From positions 4,551,001-4,615,000 of the forward strand of contig NZ_CP071793.1 of the NCBI RefSeq assembly GCF_017498545.1: 64,000 nt of DNA, read 5' to 3'. The position numbers were made by a program, and so were the translations under genes. Every line of letters starts with the position of its first letter. Within the stretch, counting starts at the first letter, position 1. Shown piece by piece: positions 27,890 through 36,068 of the stretch. The notes beneath the pieces were generated by a model. It was not told the DNA's origin. It did not search any database and saw only the letters and a list, made by a program, of their open reading frames with translations. The DNA comes from Sulfidibacter corallicola (GTDB lineage Bacteria > Acidobacteriota > Holophagae > Acanthopleuribacterales > Acanthopleuribacteraceae).

Positions 27890-29434
27890 ATGACACCCGC
27901 ACCGAGTTCCACCGATTTTCCGTTGGCCGAGCTGAACACCCTGCGCCTCGATCAGGAGGGCAGCGAGCCGCTTTACCAGCAACTGGCCGATACCATTCGC
28001 AACCATATCCTGTCGGGCACCTGGCGGCCCGGCTATCGACTGCCCGCCACCCGCAAGTTGGCGGCGATGTTGGGCCTGGGTCGCAACACCGTGAGTGCGG
28101 CCTACGACCTCCTCACCTCCGAGGGGTTGTTGGAGTCGCGGGTGGGTGCCGGATGTTTCGTGTGCTCGCGGCTGCCGGATTCCGCCTTTCGCGACACCGG
28201 CCCCGTGGCGGGAGAACCCCAGGCGGGGCCCATCCCGTCCCTCTCCAAGCGCGGCGTGCAGCTCAATGCATCCTCGAGCCGGGCACCGGTTTCCCAGCCC
28301 CGCTCTTTCTCGCCAGGCATTCCCGATTTCGAGCAGTTCCCGATCGACCTGTGGGCCCGGCTCCAAGCGCGCCATTGGCGCCAGGCGACGCGGGAAATGA
28401 TGACCTACGCCGATCCGGCGGGATACGCCCCGCTCCGCGAAGCGATCGCGGGATACCTGGCTGCCTGTCGCGGCGTGCGCTGCGAAGCCGAGCAGGTGTT
28501 CGTGGTCAGCGGTTCGCAGCAGGCGATCGATCTCATCAGTCGCTTGCTGTTGGACGAGGGCGACGCGGCCTGGATCGAGGAGCCTTGTTACGAAGGTGCC
28601 CGAGGCGCCCTGCGTCAGGCCGGCGCACGGCTGGTGCCGGTGCCCGTCGATGGCGACGGGTTGAATCCCCAAGAGGGGTTGAAGCGATGCCCCGATCCGA
28701 AACTGATGTTCCTGACACCTTCGCACCAGTATCCGATGGGTCGGTTGATGACCATGCCACGGCGCCTGGACGTGCTCGCCACGGCCCACGAGCGCGGGAT
28801 CTGGATCGTCGAGGACGACTACGACAGCGAGTTCCGCTTCGACGGCCCTCCCTTGCCGGCCATTCAGGGCCTGGATCGGCGAGATTCGGTGCTTTACCTG
28901 GGAACCTTCAGCAAGGTGATGTTTCCAGCCCTGCGAATCGGCTACCTCGTGATCCCCAAACGGCTCATCGAGACCTTTCACAAGGCGCGCTCGTTTGTGG
29001 ACAGCTTCACCCAACCGGTGAACCAGGCCGTGCTGGCCGAATTCATTCGAGAGGGTCACTTCTCGAGCCACCTGCGCCGCATGCGCCTGTGCTATCGCCG
29101 GCGCTACGAGGCGCTCGGCGACCTGATCCAACGCCACCTGGCCAACTGGTTCCGGGTCGAATCCCAGCGCGGCGGGATGCACGTAACCCTGGTGGCGCAG
29201 GAGCCGTTCGACGACGTGGCGTTCTACCGCGACGCGGCCGCAACCGGCACGGTGGTGCGCGCGCTATCCACCTACTTCACCGAAAGGCCCGGCCGCCCGG
29301 GGTTGATCCTGGGGTACGCGGGCTTCCCCGAGGCCCAACTGGAGGCGGGCGTGAAACGCATCGCCGCGCTGCTGGCGCAGCGCAGCTACCACCCCGTCGA
29401 GGTTGATTCCCAGAGGAACCCCCGCATGCCGTAA
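27890..29434 (+). CDS. MocR/PdxR-type transcriptional regulator (GntR wHTH + aminotransferase domain)
   Basis: A 514-residue chimeric regulator. The N-terminal GntR winged helix covers about residues 25-95 ('EPLYQQLADTIRNHILSG', 'PATRKLAAMLGLGRNTVSA'). A fold-type I aminotransferase domain follows, with 'VSGSQQAIDLISRLLLDEGD', 'EEPCYEG' and the PLP lysine in 'GTFSKVMFPALRIGY' (K342). Such proteins sense PLP or a related ligand and usually control a nearby vitamin B6, amino-acid or flavoprotein gene. The divergent PPOX-like gene and the direct repeats between them make that gene the likely target. No strong ribosome binding site precedes the ATG. Confidence 0.93.
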   Translation: MTPAPSSTDFPLAELNTLRLDQEGSEPLYQQLADTIRNHILSGTWRPGYRLPATRKLAAMLGLGRNTVSAAYDLLTSEGLLESRVGAGCFVCSRLPDSAFRDTGPVAGEPQAGPIPSLSKRGVQLNASSSRAPVSQPRSFSPGIPDFEQFPIDLWARLQARHWRQATREMMTYADPAGYAPLREAIAGYLAACRGVRCEAEQVFVVSGSQQAIDLISRLLLDEGDAAWIEEPCYEGARGALRQAGARLVPVPVDGDGLNPQEGLKRCPDPKLMFLTPSHQYPMGRLMTMPRRLDVLATAHERGIWIVEDDYDSEFRFDGPPLPAIQGLDRRDSVLYLGTFSKVMFPALRIGYLVIPKRLIETFHKARSFVDSFTQPVNQAVLAEFIREGHFSSHLRRMRLCYRRRYEALGDLIQRHLANWFRVESQRGGMHVTLVAQEPFDDVAFYRDAAATGTVVRALSTYFTERPGRPGLILGYAGFPEAQLEAGVKRIAALLAQRSYHPVEVDSQRNPRMP

Positions 29435-30130
29435 GTGACATCGTGTCAGCAAGTTGATCAGGGCCAGTAAGGCAGGGGCGGTAAGCTTGCCAGGCCGGCT
29501 TTTCGAAGCCCTTCCGTTCGGTCAGTACACTCTTTTCATGAGCGGAGCATTGACGTTTGCCCATTTCGATCCATCGAACAACCCCCATGCGGGAGCCCGC
29601 AAGCGGAGAGAGGCGAGGAGCCTGTAGGTGAGGGAGCCACCCAGGCCAGCCTGCTCCACCAATCGAAGCCACCCACGCAGCATCATGAACATTCGACGAG
29701 AAGCGAAGCCCACCCTCTCCCCAATCGCACACCCCCGAAGTGATCAGCTTTCAAAGTTCCCGAATGCCAAAAGCGACGTCGAGCCTGTAGGTTGGCCCGC
29801 CGGGCCGACATGTCGAAGCAACATATGTAACGGGAGTAGTTTGCCCCAAAGAACGAAGCGCGCCCTCGCCCCGATCGTACCCAAGCGAAGTGATCGGCTA
29901 GCGGAGCCCCCGCATGCAAAGAGAGACGTCGAGCCTGTGGGTGAAGGGGTCGTCCTGGCCGGCCTGTTCCACCAGTCGAAGCAACGGAATCAACACCAAA
30001 CAATACACTTCAAAAGCGAAGCTCGTACTTCCGCAGAAAACTCCCGGACGAAGCCTCCGGTTAAGGGGTTCCCGCATGTCGAGAACACCAGAGTGCCCAG
30101 CGAGCGGGTTCATCCGGGGACGTTCAGTTG
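29435..30130 (+). repeat. Dispersed palindromic repeat block, diverged forward copies
   Basis: Several degraded modules lie at about 29455-29515, 29586-29690, 29754-29830 and 29905-29990. The best core is GGTTGGCCCGCCGGGCCGAC (29791-29810). Spacers between modules also share pieces such as GAAGCGAAGCCCA and CCGAAGTGATCAGC. No gene is supported. Confidence 0.8.
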
Positions 30131-30187
30131 CTGATTGGGCCTTTCCCATGTAACGCAGCCAGGCAGTTCTCAAACCAACACGGGAGA

Positions 30188-30221
30188 GGTTGTTACAGTT
30201 GGTGCCTCTTATGTAACAAAC
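30188..30221. repeat. Small inverted repeat
   Basis: GGTTGTTACA (30188-30197) is nearly complementary to TGTAACAAAC (30212-30221), with a 14-nt loop, in a short AT-rich stretch between repeat blocks. No poly-T tract follows directly, so terminator function is doubtful. Confidence 0.4.
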
Positions 30222-30269
30222 TCTGTAAAGATCGAAAATAAGGTTTAAAATCTTCGATGAAGTAAGTTC

Positions 30270-30365
30270 CGTTCGGAGCGCCCGAATGCCGAGAGATTTG
30301 TCGCGCCCGGTAGGTTCATCCGCCGGATGAACTTGTCGAAGTAATCCATCCGAGGAGTTCCAACC
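30270..30365 (+). repeat. Dispersed palindromic repeat, single forward copy
   Basis: One module with the core GGTTCATCCGCCGGATGAAC (30312-30331), followed by TTGTCGAAGTAATCCATCC and GAGTTCC. It shows that the arm sequence of the hairpin can change completely while both arms stay complementary. Confidence 0.8.
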
Positions 30366-30380
30366 TAATTAATGTGCGCC

Positions 30381-30582
30381 GGGCAGGGCCGGTATGGCAG
30401 GGCCGGTAAGGCAGGGCCGGTAAGGCAGGGCCGGTAAGGCAGGGCCGGTAAGGCAGGGCCGGTAAGGCAGGGCCGGTAAGGCAGGGCCGGTAAGGCAGGG
30501 CCGGTAAGGCAGGGCCGGTAAGGCAGGGCCGGTAAGGCCGGCGCACCTACCGGGCCATACCGGCCCTGCCTTACCGGCCCTG
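30381..30582. repeat. 14-bp tandem array with inverted arm
   Basis: About eleven head-to-tail copies of GGCCGGTAAGGCAG (one with T for A) run from about 30382 to 30537. They are followed by two copies of the reverse complement (30561-30582) after a short spacer, so the region can fold into a long hairpin. Open frames through it encode only low-complexity repeats and are not genes. Confidence 0.9.
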
Positions 30583-30589
30583 CACGACG

Positions 30590-30760
30590 CCCCTCTCACA
30601 AATGCGGGAACTCCCAAGCGATTCGCTTCGATTAGTTACCCACTTGAAACCCGGTGGTCGGAATGCCGAACCACCGGCAATCCGGCCCCCGGCCTGGGCG
30701 GTGACTCTGTCGAACACGCGCGAACTCTCGAGCAATTCGCTTCGATTGGTATCTGTCCTG
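30590..30760 (-). repeat. Degraded dispersed repeat copies
   Basis: Reverse-orientation fragments (ATGCGGGAACTCCC then GATTCGCTTCGATTAG near 30600-30635, and a second similar junction near 30719-30750) without a perfect palindromic core. Confidence 0.6.
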
Positions 30761-30916
30761 AGAACCCAGTGGTCGGCGTGCCAGTGTACCGGTGGCCGGA
30801 CCATCGCCATTTCGGCCCTCGGCCTGAGCCGCTGCTGCGTGGTATGTCGCTTCGGAGGAGGCCAGAGTGAGGATTTCGCGCTTCGCTCTTGGGCATGGAT
30901 GCTTGATGATAAATAG

Positions 30917-31110
30917 GTTGCTTCGACATGTCGGCCCAGCGGGCCAACTTACCGCATCGACGCCTCTCTCTGCATTCGGGCTCTGCGGAAGTACGTTGCT
31001 TCGACATGTCGGCCCAGCGGGCCAACTTACCGCATCGACGCCTCTCTCTGCATTCGGGCTCTGCGGAAGTACGTTGCTTCGACATATCGGCCCAGCGCCC
31101 TGGGTGCTGG
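30917..31110 (-). repeat. Two exact 78-bp units plus partial third of the dispersed repeat
   Basis: Units start GTTGCTTCGACAT at 30917, 30995 and 31073. The first two are identical by eye over 78 bp, with the core GTCGGCCCAGCGGGCCAAC; the third is truncated inside the core. Identity between neighbours implies recent duplication. Confidence 0.88.
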
Positions 31111-31336
31111 GTCAACTTTGGGACGGCGTAAACAATACCCCACATGGCAATCGCAACGTATGATTTCGATTCATGGTCAATTCGATTGGGTGTCCTCAGG
31201 CACCGGTTCGCGTGGGGAGAGTGTAATCCGGAGGGGCTTGGGCGACTGCCAGGTTGAAGCGATTTGCTGTCCTGGTTCAGCCTCCGTCAAGCCCTCCCGG
31301 TCCGTTTCGAGAATCGGCGTGCTGGTCGAGGACGCG

Positions 31337-32818
31337 TCAAAGCCGTGGCAACAAGGTATAGAGGATGCCGAAGTTGGCGCTCAACTCATTGTCGACCTGG
31401 CCGAGTTGGTCGGCAACATCCACGTATCTCAAGGTAATCGGGTAGCGAGTGTGTCCCTTGGTGGAGGGGGTGTACTTCAGTTCGTAGGTCCAGAAGTGGT
31501 GATCTTCCGACCCTGTGGGGAAGGTTTGGTAACTCCCCGCCAGTTCGAAACGACCCTTGAGGTTCACCCAATTCTTGGTACGCACGTCGACACCTACGCC
31601 AAGTGTCGCTTTCGAGGTGAATTCCGGATCCAGGGTTACGTCCATCGGATTGTCCTCCGCCGTGGCATCGATGAGAAAGGCGTTGCTGTATTCCTTCAAC
31701 TCTGTGCCTTCCAGGACCAGGCTGAAGCGCCATCTGGTTTTGTTGGCTTCCTTGTTCAGGTAACCTTGGACAGTGTTGGCTGAGGCCCCGCCATTGGCTC
31801 TCTTATAGTCAGCCCAGGAACCAATTCGAGGGGTGACTAATTCGAGGCCCATTTTATACCTTCGCTCATCGCGGCCGACGAGTCGATCGTTTTCGACAAA
31901 GTCTACCGACCCGTATAGTTGGTTTTGGTCTGAAACCAACGGTGAAAGTTCTTTTATGACACTTGGATCCCAGTCCTTGAGCAATTGACTTTGATCATTA
32001 ATTATCTTGTAGACATTTTTGTAATAATTTTTTGTGATAGATTTTATTTTTTTGACCCCTTGTTTTGTAAAATATCGCACAGGTACAGATCGAGAGCTAT
32101 TGAAAATACTGTCCATATCTCTTTGATTGAATTTTATTAGATTTCTTTCCCATTCAAGAAGTTCTGATTTTCTCACATACTTCTTCCATGAGTTATCAGT
32201 AAAATCCATCTTTTGAAAGAGATCGTTTGCTTTCATGCTTATTTCTTCTTGGATTTTCTCCTCGAGCTCTTCGAAGCGAAGCACTTTATTGAAATAGTCT
32301 TCCAAGAGTTCCGAGTTCAAGCTTCTGCCGCTCCTGCCCCAACCTGGTCGAAGTAAATTCACACTAAGAGAATGAATGGTGCGATCCAAATCCTTCAAAC
32401 TTTCCTTCAGTTCACTTTCACGGGTGGATCTTTGATCTTCCGGGTAAGCCGCCAGCATGGGCGCAAACAGAGACGGCTCGAGGACCGTGGTCGCTGCGGC
32501 AAATTTGAAGGGGATCTTGTAATGTCCTAGATTGTAGCGAATCGTGGCGGAAGTCCCGTCTTCCGCGGGAGTAGTCTCCACAAATCCGGATAGAGTGGGA
32601 AGAAAGTCGTTGATAGTCGTCGCCACGCGATCGCCAAAGGGAAGCGCACCCGAATTGGTTTTGGCCGCATTGTGGTCGGCAGGTTTTTTAATATCCTGGT
32701 TCTCAATTTCCGAAGCAATTTCTTTCCAAACTTCATCTTGGAGATCACCGACGGTTTCCTGTCCCCAAACCGTTGTGGCGAAAAGTGAAATGATTCCCAG
32801 ATAAACAACACTCCGCAT
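31337..32818 (-). CDS. Exported hypothetical protein, possibly outer-membrane associated
   Basis: A 493-residue protein with a clear signal peptide ('VVYLGIISLFATTVWGQ'). GGAGG lies 6 nt before the start. Residues ~100-300 are charged and helical, and this part of the gene (about 31950-32300) is markedly AT-rich compared with its neighbours. The C-terminal ~200 residues alternate hydrophobic and polar positions ('LGVGVDVRTKNWVNLKGRFE', 'FWTYELKYTPSTKGH', 'ITLRYVDVADQLG') and end 'FGILYTLLPRL', which looks like outer-membrane beta strands. I recognise no family. It follows the 114-aa gene after 12 nt and probably shares its transcript. The base composition suggests horizontal acquisition (inference). 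Confidence 0.75.
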   Translation of the reverse strand: MRSVVYLGIISLFATTVWGQETVGDLQDEVWKEIASEIENQDIKKPADHNAAKTNSGALPFGDRVATTINDFLPTLSGFVETTPAEDGTSATIRYNLGHYKIPFKFAAATTVLEPSLFAPMLAAYPEDQRSTRESELKESLKDLDRTIHSLSVNLLRPGWGRSGRSLNSELLEDYFNKVLRFEELEEKIQEEISMKANDLFQKMDFTDNSWKKYVRKSELLEWERNLIKFNQRDMDSIFNSSRSVPVRYFTKQGVKKIKSITKNYYKNVYKIINDQSQLLKDWDPSVIKELSPLVSDQNQLYGSVDFVENDRLVGRDERRYKMGLELVTPRIGSWADYKRANGGASANTVQGYLNKEANKTRWRFSLVLEGTELKEYSNAFLIDATAEDNPMDVTLDPEFTSKATLGVGVDVRTKNWVNLKGRFELAGSYQTFPTGSEDHHFWTYELKYTPSTKGHTRYPITLRYVDVADQLGQVDNELSANFGILYTLLPRL

Positions 32819-32830
32819 CGTCGACCTCCA

Positions 32831-33175
32831 TCAAGGAACGACCAGGACCAAATGGATCCCGCCGGAATGTCCACTGGAGCTGGGAAGAGTGACTGTCAGC
32901 GGTGAGCCGGGATGCGCGCTTTCATCACTTGTGTGAAGTGTGGCGGTGATCGTGAGACTTCCCGCATTGTGGACGTGTCCGACGACCGTCAGCACCGATC
33001 TCCCTGGAACGAGCTGGTGTTGTTTGTGATGTGGGCAATCGATATCGTCGTCGTGTTCGTCTTGGGGAGAATTGAAAAAACCGTGAACTTCGCATCGAAC
33101 CCCGGGTGTCGCCTTCACTTTGACTTCAAGACGAGATCCCCTGGGAATATTTTGCCAAATATCGTTTCTAAACAT
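32831..33175 (-). CDS. Hypothetical 114-aa protein
   Basis: Small gene with a good ribosome binding site (AGGAG about 7 nt before the ATG). The protein has no signal peptide or membrane helix. It appears to be a single beta-sandwich-like domain: 'GSRLEVKVKATPG', 'GRSVLTVVGHVHNAGSLTIT' and 'GGIHLVLVVP' are strand-like, with a His/Asp-rich loop in the middle (EHDDDIDCPHHKQHQ) that could bind metal. It precedes the exported 493-aa gene by 12 nt. A 410-bp AT-rich gap separates it from the protease gene upstream, so it may have its own promoter. Function unknown. Confidence 0.65.
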   Translation of the reverse strand: MFRNDIWQNIPRGSRLEVKVKATPGVRCEVHGFFNSPQDEHDDDIDCPHHKQHQLVPGRSVLTVVGHVHNAGSLTITATLHTSDESAHPGSPLTVTLPSSSGHSGGIHLVLVVP

Positions 33176-33585
33176 GTTGTACTCCTTTTTTTATTGTGTC
33201 TTGTTTATGAGTTTAGAGCGAACAGAAAGTGTGTATTATTTAGTATCTAAGACAAGTGTGATCAGCAATAAATGCACCGGTCTTTCCGAACTAATCGCAA
33301 GCCAAAAAGGCAGGTTTCTATCCCGAAACACGGTGACTGCGTGTTTTCACCACAAAGGTCACAGAGGAAACGGAGCCTAGAAAGAACACTTTTCAAGCTG
33401 ACATCAAGTTTATGTATAGATAATGATGTCAATAAATATCAATTTGAAGATTGCGTATGCTAGACACACTCATACGACAGAGCATTGTCACTATGTGCAT
33501 GCACACCAAACCCCTTTCGCACTCCTTGATTGGATGCTATGTATCTTCTTTTGAATTAACGAGTATTATACTTAGAATACCCTAA
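33176..33585. other. AT-rich intergenic region, 410 bp
   Basis: Strikingly AT-rich relative to the window (notably 33180-33260 and 33400-33590). It lies between two minus-strand genes and probably holds a promoter for the 114-aa/493-aa pair. No promoter match is good enough to place, and no gene or repeat-family copy is seen. Confidence 0.5.
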
Positions 33586-35037
33586 TCATAGATTTAGTTG
33601 AGGTAGGCGGACCGCTGGATCCCCGAACAACACGTAGTTGCGCATGTCATTGACCGCCAGCCAAGCGTGAACCAGCTCATCGTCGCTCATCTGGGAATCG
33701 CCTTCGTTGTGGGACGCCACCAGTTCCAGGTAACGCGCGGTTTTCTCGAGATAGCTTTCCTGGAAGAGGTTCATCGCGTACCCCACCGTTCGGCCTTCAA
33801 GCAGGCGTTTCACGAAGCCCTGAAAGGGACCGGTTTGTTCCTGCTTTTGCCGGTTGGCGAAGCTCCAGTTGTACACCGTGTCCACGTGGGCGACTACCGC
33901 CCGACATCCGTTTTGGACCGCCAGCATGCGCCGCGGCAGGTGGGCCATAAAAGGTTCGTGGCTTTCGAACAGGCTGCGGTGATGGGGTTCCAGCGGGAAG
34001 CTGGAACGTTGGGGGGTCCCCCCACTGTTGCAGCCAAAGAGCAGTGCGAGCATGCCGTTGAAGTCTCGATCCTCCGTCACGTCCTGTCCCGAGAACATCA
34101 TGCGCGGCGGAATCGCCTTGCCGTGCCATCCTTCCGCCCCCGGATATTCGGCGCATAGGATGGCCCCCTGGAGGTGGCGACGCCGCGCATGCCCCGGTGG
34201 CAGCATGACCCCATGGGTTGCCGTCAACAGGAAGTCGGGAGTCAAAGCGCCGCCCATCAGCTTGGAAAGGGTGCGCTTGTCCGCCGCATCCGCCGTCCGC
34301 GTGTCCAAGCGAAGGTGAGTCGCAGGAACACTGTTGGCGATGCGCCTACCCAGGGCCTGGATCAGGAAGGCCGCCGAGAGGGCTGACGTCGATTCGTCGG
34401 GGTGGATGGTGCCGAACAGGGTTGCTTTCCTACGCGAGGTGGTTCGGTGTTCGTGGCGCACCACATTGCGGGCGTAACGACCGTAATCTTCGGGTTGGTC
34501 GAGGGCCAGGCGGCCTACCGAAAACAGGCGGTCGAGGCTGTACTGGGACGAGAAGGCCACCTGGGCCGGGTCCCCGACGAGCAGAAGGTAGTGGGGAACG
34601 TCCTCGGGAGACGCCTCGACGGGCGATAGCCCGTGCCGTTCCAGAACCTCTCGCATCGACTCGTCCGGGCGATACGTGAACACCTTGTATCGGCTCCCAA
34701 CTTGGGCCTGCCGCATCTCCAGCAAGGGGGCCAACTGGGGGATGAGGACCTCACGCTCAGCCTCGGGGAGTGCAATACCCCAGCCGGCGATGGACAGGTC
34801 GTCCCACTCCGAATCGGAGAGCGGCGCGAAGAGGCCTTGGAGCTCTCGATCAGGGGACACGACCGCCGGCGTCTGAACGAAACGGGTGACAAAGGCACCC
34901 CTGTCGGAGCGTGCCGGTCGCCTGCGAGCCACCGGCGGATTGGCCAAGAGCCGTCCGACCAACTCTGTCATGGGTTGTGTCGGAACGGCAGTCTTGCCCG
35001 TATCCGCACGAATAGCGGGGAACGCGATGTTTTTCAT
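33586..35037 (-). CDS. C25/gingipain-like clan CD cysteine protease
   Basis: A 483-residue protein with the caspase-fold catalytic layout. The His is in 'LLTATHGVML' (H275) and the Cys is in 'ALLFGCNSGGTP' (C336), about 60 residues later. 'HYLLLVGDPAQVAFSSQ' (149-165) resembles the first gingipain strand, and 'NYVLFGDPAVRLP' ends the chain as in C25 and CHAT proteins. There is no convincing signal peptide, so it is probably cytoplasmic. A very strong ribosome binding site (AGGAGG) precedes the start. It lies 68 nt after the unknown 297-aa gene, in the same direction as the sigma / anti-sigma / CHAT genes. Substrate unknown; a zymogen or activator relation with the CHAT protein is speculation. 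Confidence 0.75.
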   Translation of the reverse strand: MKNIAFPAIRADTGKTAVPTQPMTELVGRLLANPPVARRRPARSDRGAFVTRFVQTPAVVSPDRELQGLFAPLSDSEWDDLSIAGWGIALPEAEREVLIPQLAPLLEMRQAQVGSRYKVFTYRPDESMREVLERHGLSPVEASPEDVPHYLLLVGDPAQVAFSSQYSLDRLFSVGRLALDQPEDYGRYARNVVRHEHRTTSRRKATLFGTIHPDESTSALSAAFLIQALGRRIANSVPATHLRLDTRTADAADKRTLSKLMGGALTPDFLLTATHGVMLPPGHARRRHLQGAILCAEYPGAEGWHGKAIPPRMMFSGQDVTEDRDFNGMLALLFGCNSGGTPQRSSFPLEPHHRSLFESHEPFMAHLPRRMLAVQNGCRAVVAHVDTVYNWSFANRQKQEQTGPFQGFVKRLLEGRTVGYAMNLFQESYLEKTARYLELVASHNEGDSQMSDDELVHAWLAVNDMRNYVLFGDPAVRLPQLNL

Positions 35038-35105
35038 GAGCGCCTCCTGGGGGGAGCGAGGTGGTTGGGGTGACGCAAGGAAATGGCGTTGGGTTGGAGC
35101 AGCGT

Positions 35106-35999
35106 TCAGGAGACGTCCACGTTGATCTTGAGCGCGATGCGTTGATCACCCCAATCGGTGTAACCTCCTTCGAGCCAGTGTTCTTCTTCGCGAATCGTAA
35201 ACACGTTGGTATAGCGAATCTTGTGGTTCGCCTCGATCGCCAGGTTTTCGTATACCTTGATCAACCTGCTGAAAGCCTTTCGGACTTGCTCGAATTTGAC
35301 CTCGATTCTGCGTTGGTCGTGCTTGGTCTGAGCCAAAGACCTGAACATCGTTGGTTCGACTTCCCGTTGCTTTCGAATGAAATCTATTTCTTGCATAGCC
35401 TTGACCGCATCGTGCAAGTCTTGCCTTACTGTCTTTGGGTGAAATTTTGAAGCCTCGTCGAGACGATCGCTTATACCTTTGTAGGCATCTTCTGGAGCAC
35501 TTCCCGATTCAGGGTTTATTTGAAAGGCCGCAAGATAAATGGACGCTACTTGGTCGGGTGTTCCATAAAAAAGAGGGAGTCCATGAGGGAACTGGTGCAC
35601 TCTTTCTTTTACTACCTGGTAGACTGGTGATGTCCATGCGTAGAAGAAGTCCAAAATCGAGTTATTGTATCTCGTCGTTTCTCCTAGGAGTTTCCTTTTC
35701 TCCCCCACTTTGTGGTGGTTGTCGAATTTCAGAGCTTTTGCTTCACCGGGTTTAACCCGTTGATCTGAATCGATTTCGAAATCAAAAACTTGTTGCTCAG
35801 TACTGGACATGTTACTGGTCGAAGAGATTGGAGATGCGAAAAAGTTATCAGGATATCGCTGGTCATAATAGTTGAATCCCAACACCAAGAAATAGATTTC
35901 TTGAATCATTTCGCTACCTCGGAGAGAAGCGAATTCCTCTAGATTGACCAATACTTTATTTTGCAAGGCAGAAATCGCGTGTTGCACATCCTTACTCAT
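35106..35999 (-). CDS. Hypothetical 297-aa protein between two proteases
   Basis: Preceded by a strong ribosome binding site (GGAGGAACAC then ATG). The protein is soluble, mostly helical in the N-terminal and middle parts, with a strand-rich end ('HKIRYTNVFTIREEEHWLEG', 'QRIALKINVDVS'). No motif, signal peptide or membrane helix is recognised. Base composition is lower in GC than the flanking protease genes. It sits 69 nt after the CHAT gene and 68 nt before the C25-like gene, so it is likely cotranscribed with both and could be a substrate, inhibitor or effector (inference). Confidence 0.75.
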   Translation of the reverse strand: MSKDVQHAISALQNKVLVNLEEFASLRGSEMIQEIYFLVLGFNYYDQRYPDNFFASPISSTSNMSSTEQQVFDFEIDSDQRVKPGEAKALKFDNHHKVGEKRKLLGETTRYNNSILDFFYAWTSPVYQVVKERVHQFPHGLPLFYGTPDQVASIYLAAFQINPESGSAPEDAYKGISDRLDEASKFHPKTVRQDLHDAVKAMQEIDFIRKQREVEPTMFRSLAQTKHDQRRIEVKFEQVRKAFSRLIKVYENLAIEANHKIRYTNVFTIREEEHWLEGGYTDWGDQRIALKINVDVS

Positions 36000-36068
36000 G
36001 TGTTCCTCCGTGCTTTGAATTGGCTGCTTATGTGAGTGAAAACACGGAATAAAAAAGATTGTTGCAAC

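Noticed and set aside
30381..30582. CRISPR array
   Set aside because: Units are contiguous 14-bp copies with no unique spacers and no cas genes are nearby.
30316..30617. Small repetitive proteins (YRPCLTGPALPAL repeats) encoded by the 14-bp array
   Set aside because: Produced by a 14-bp tandem repeat that happens to lack stops in several frames; no ribosome binding site.
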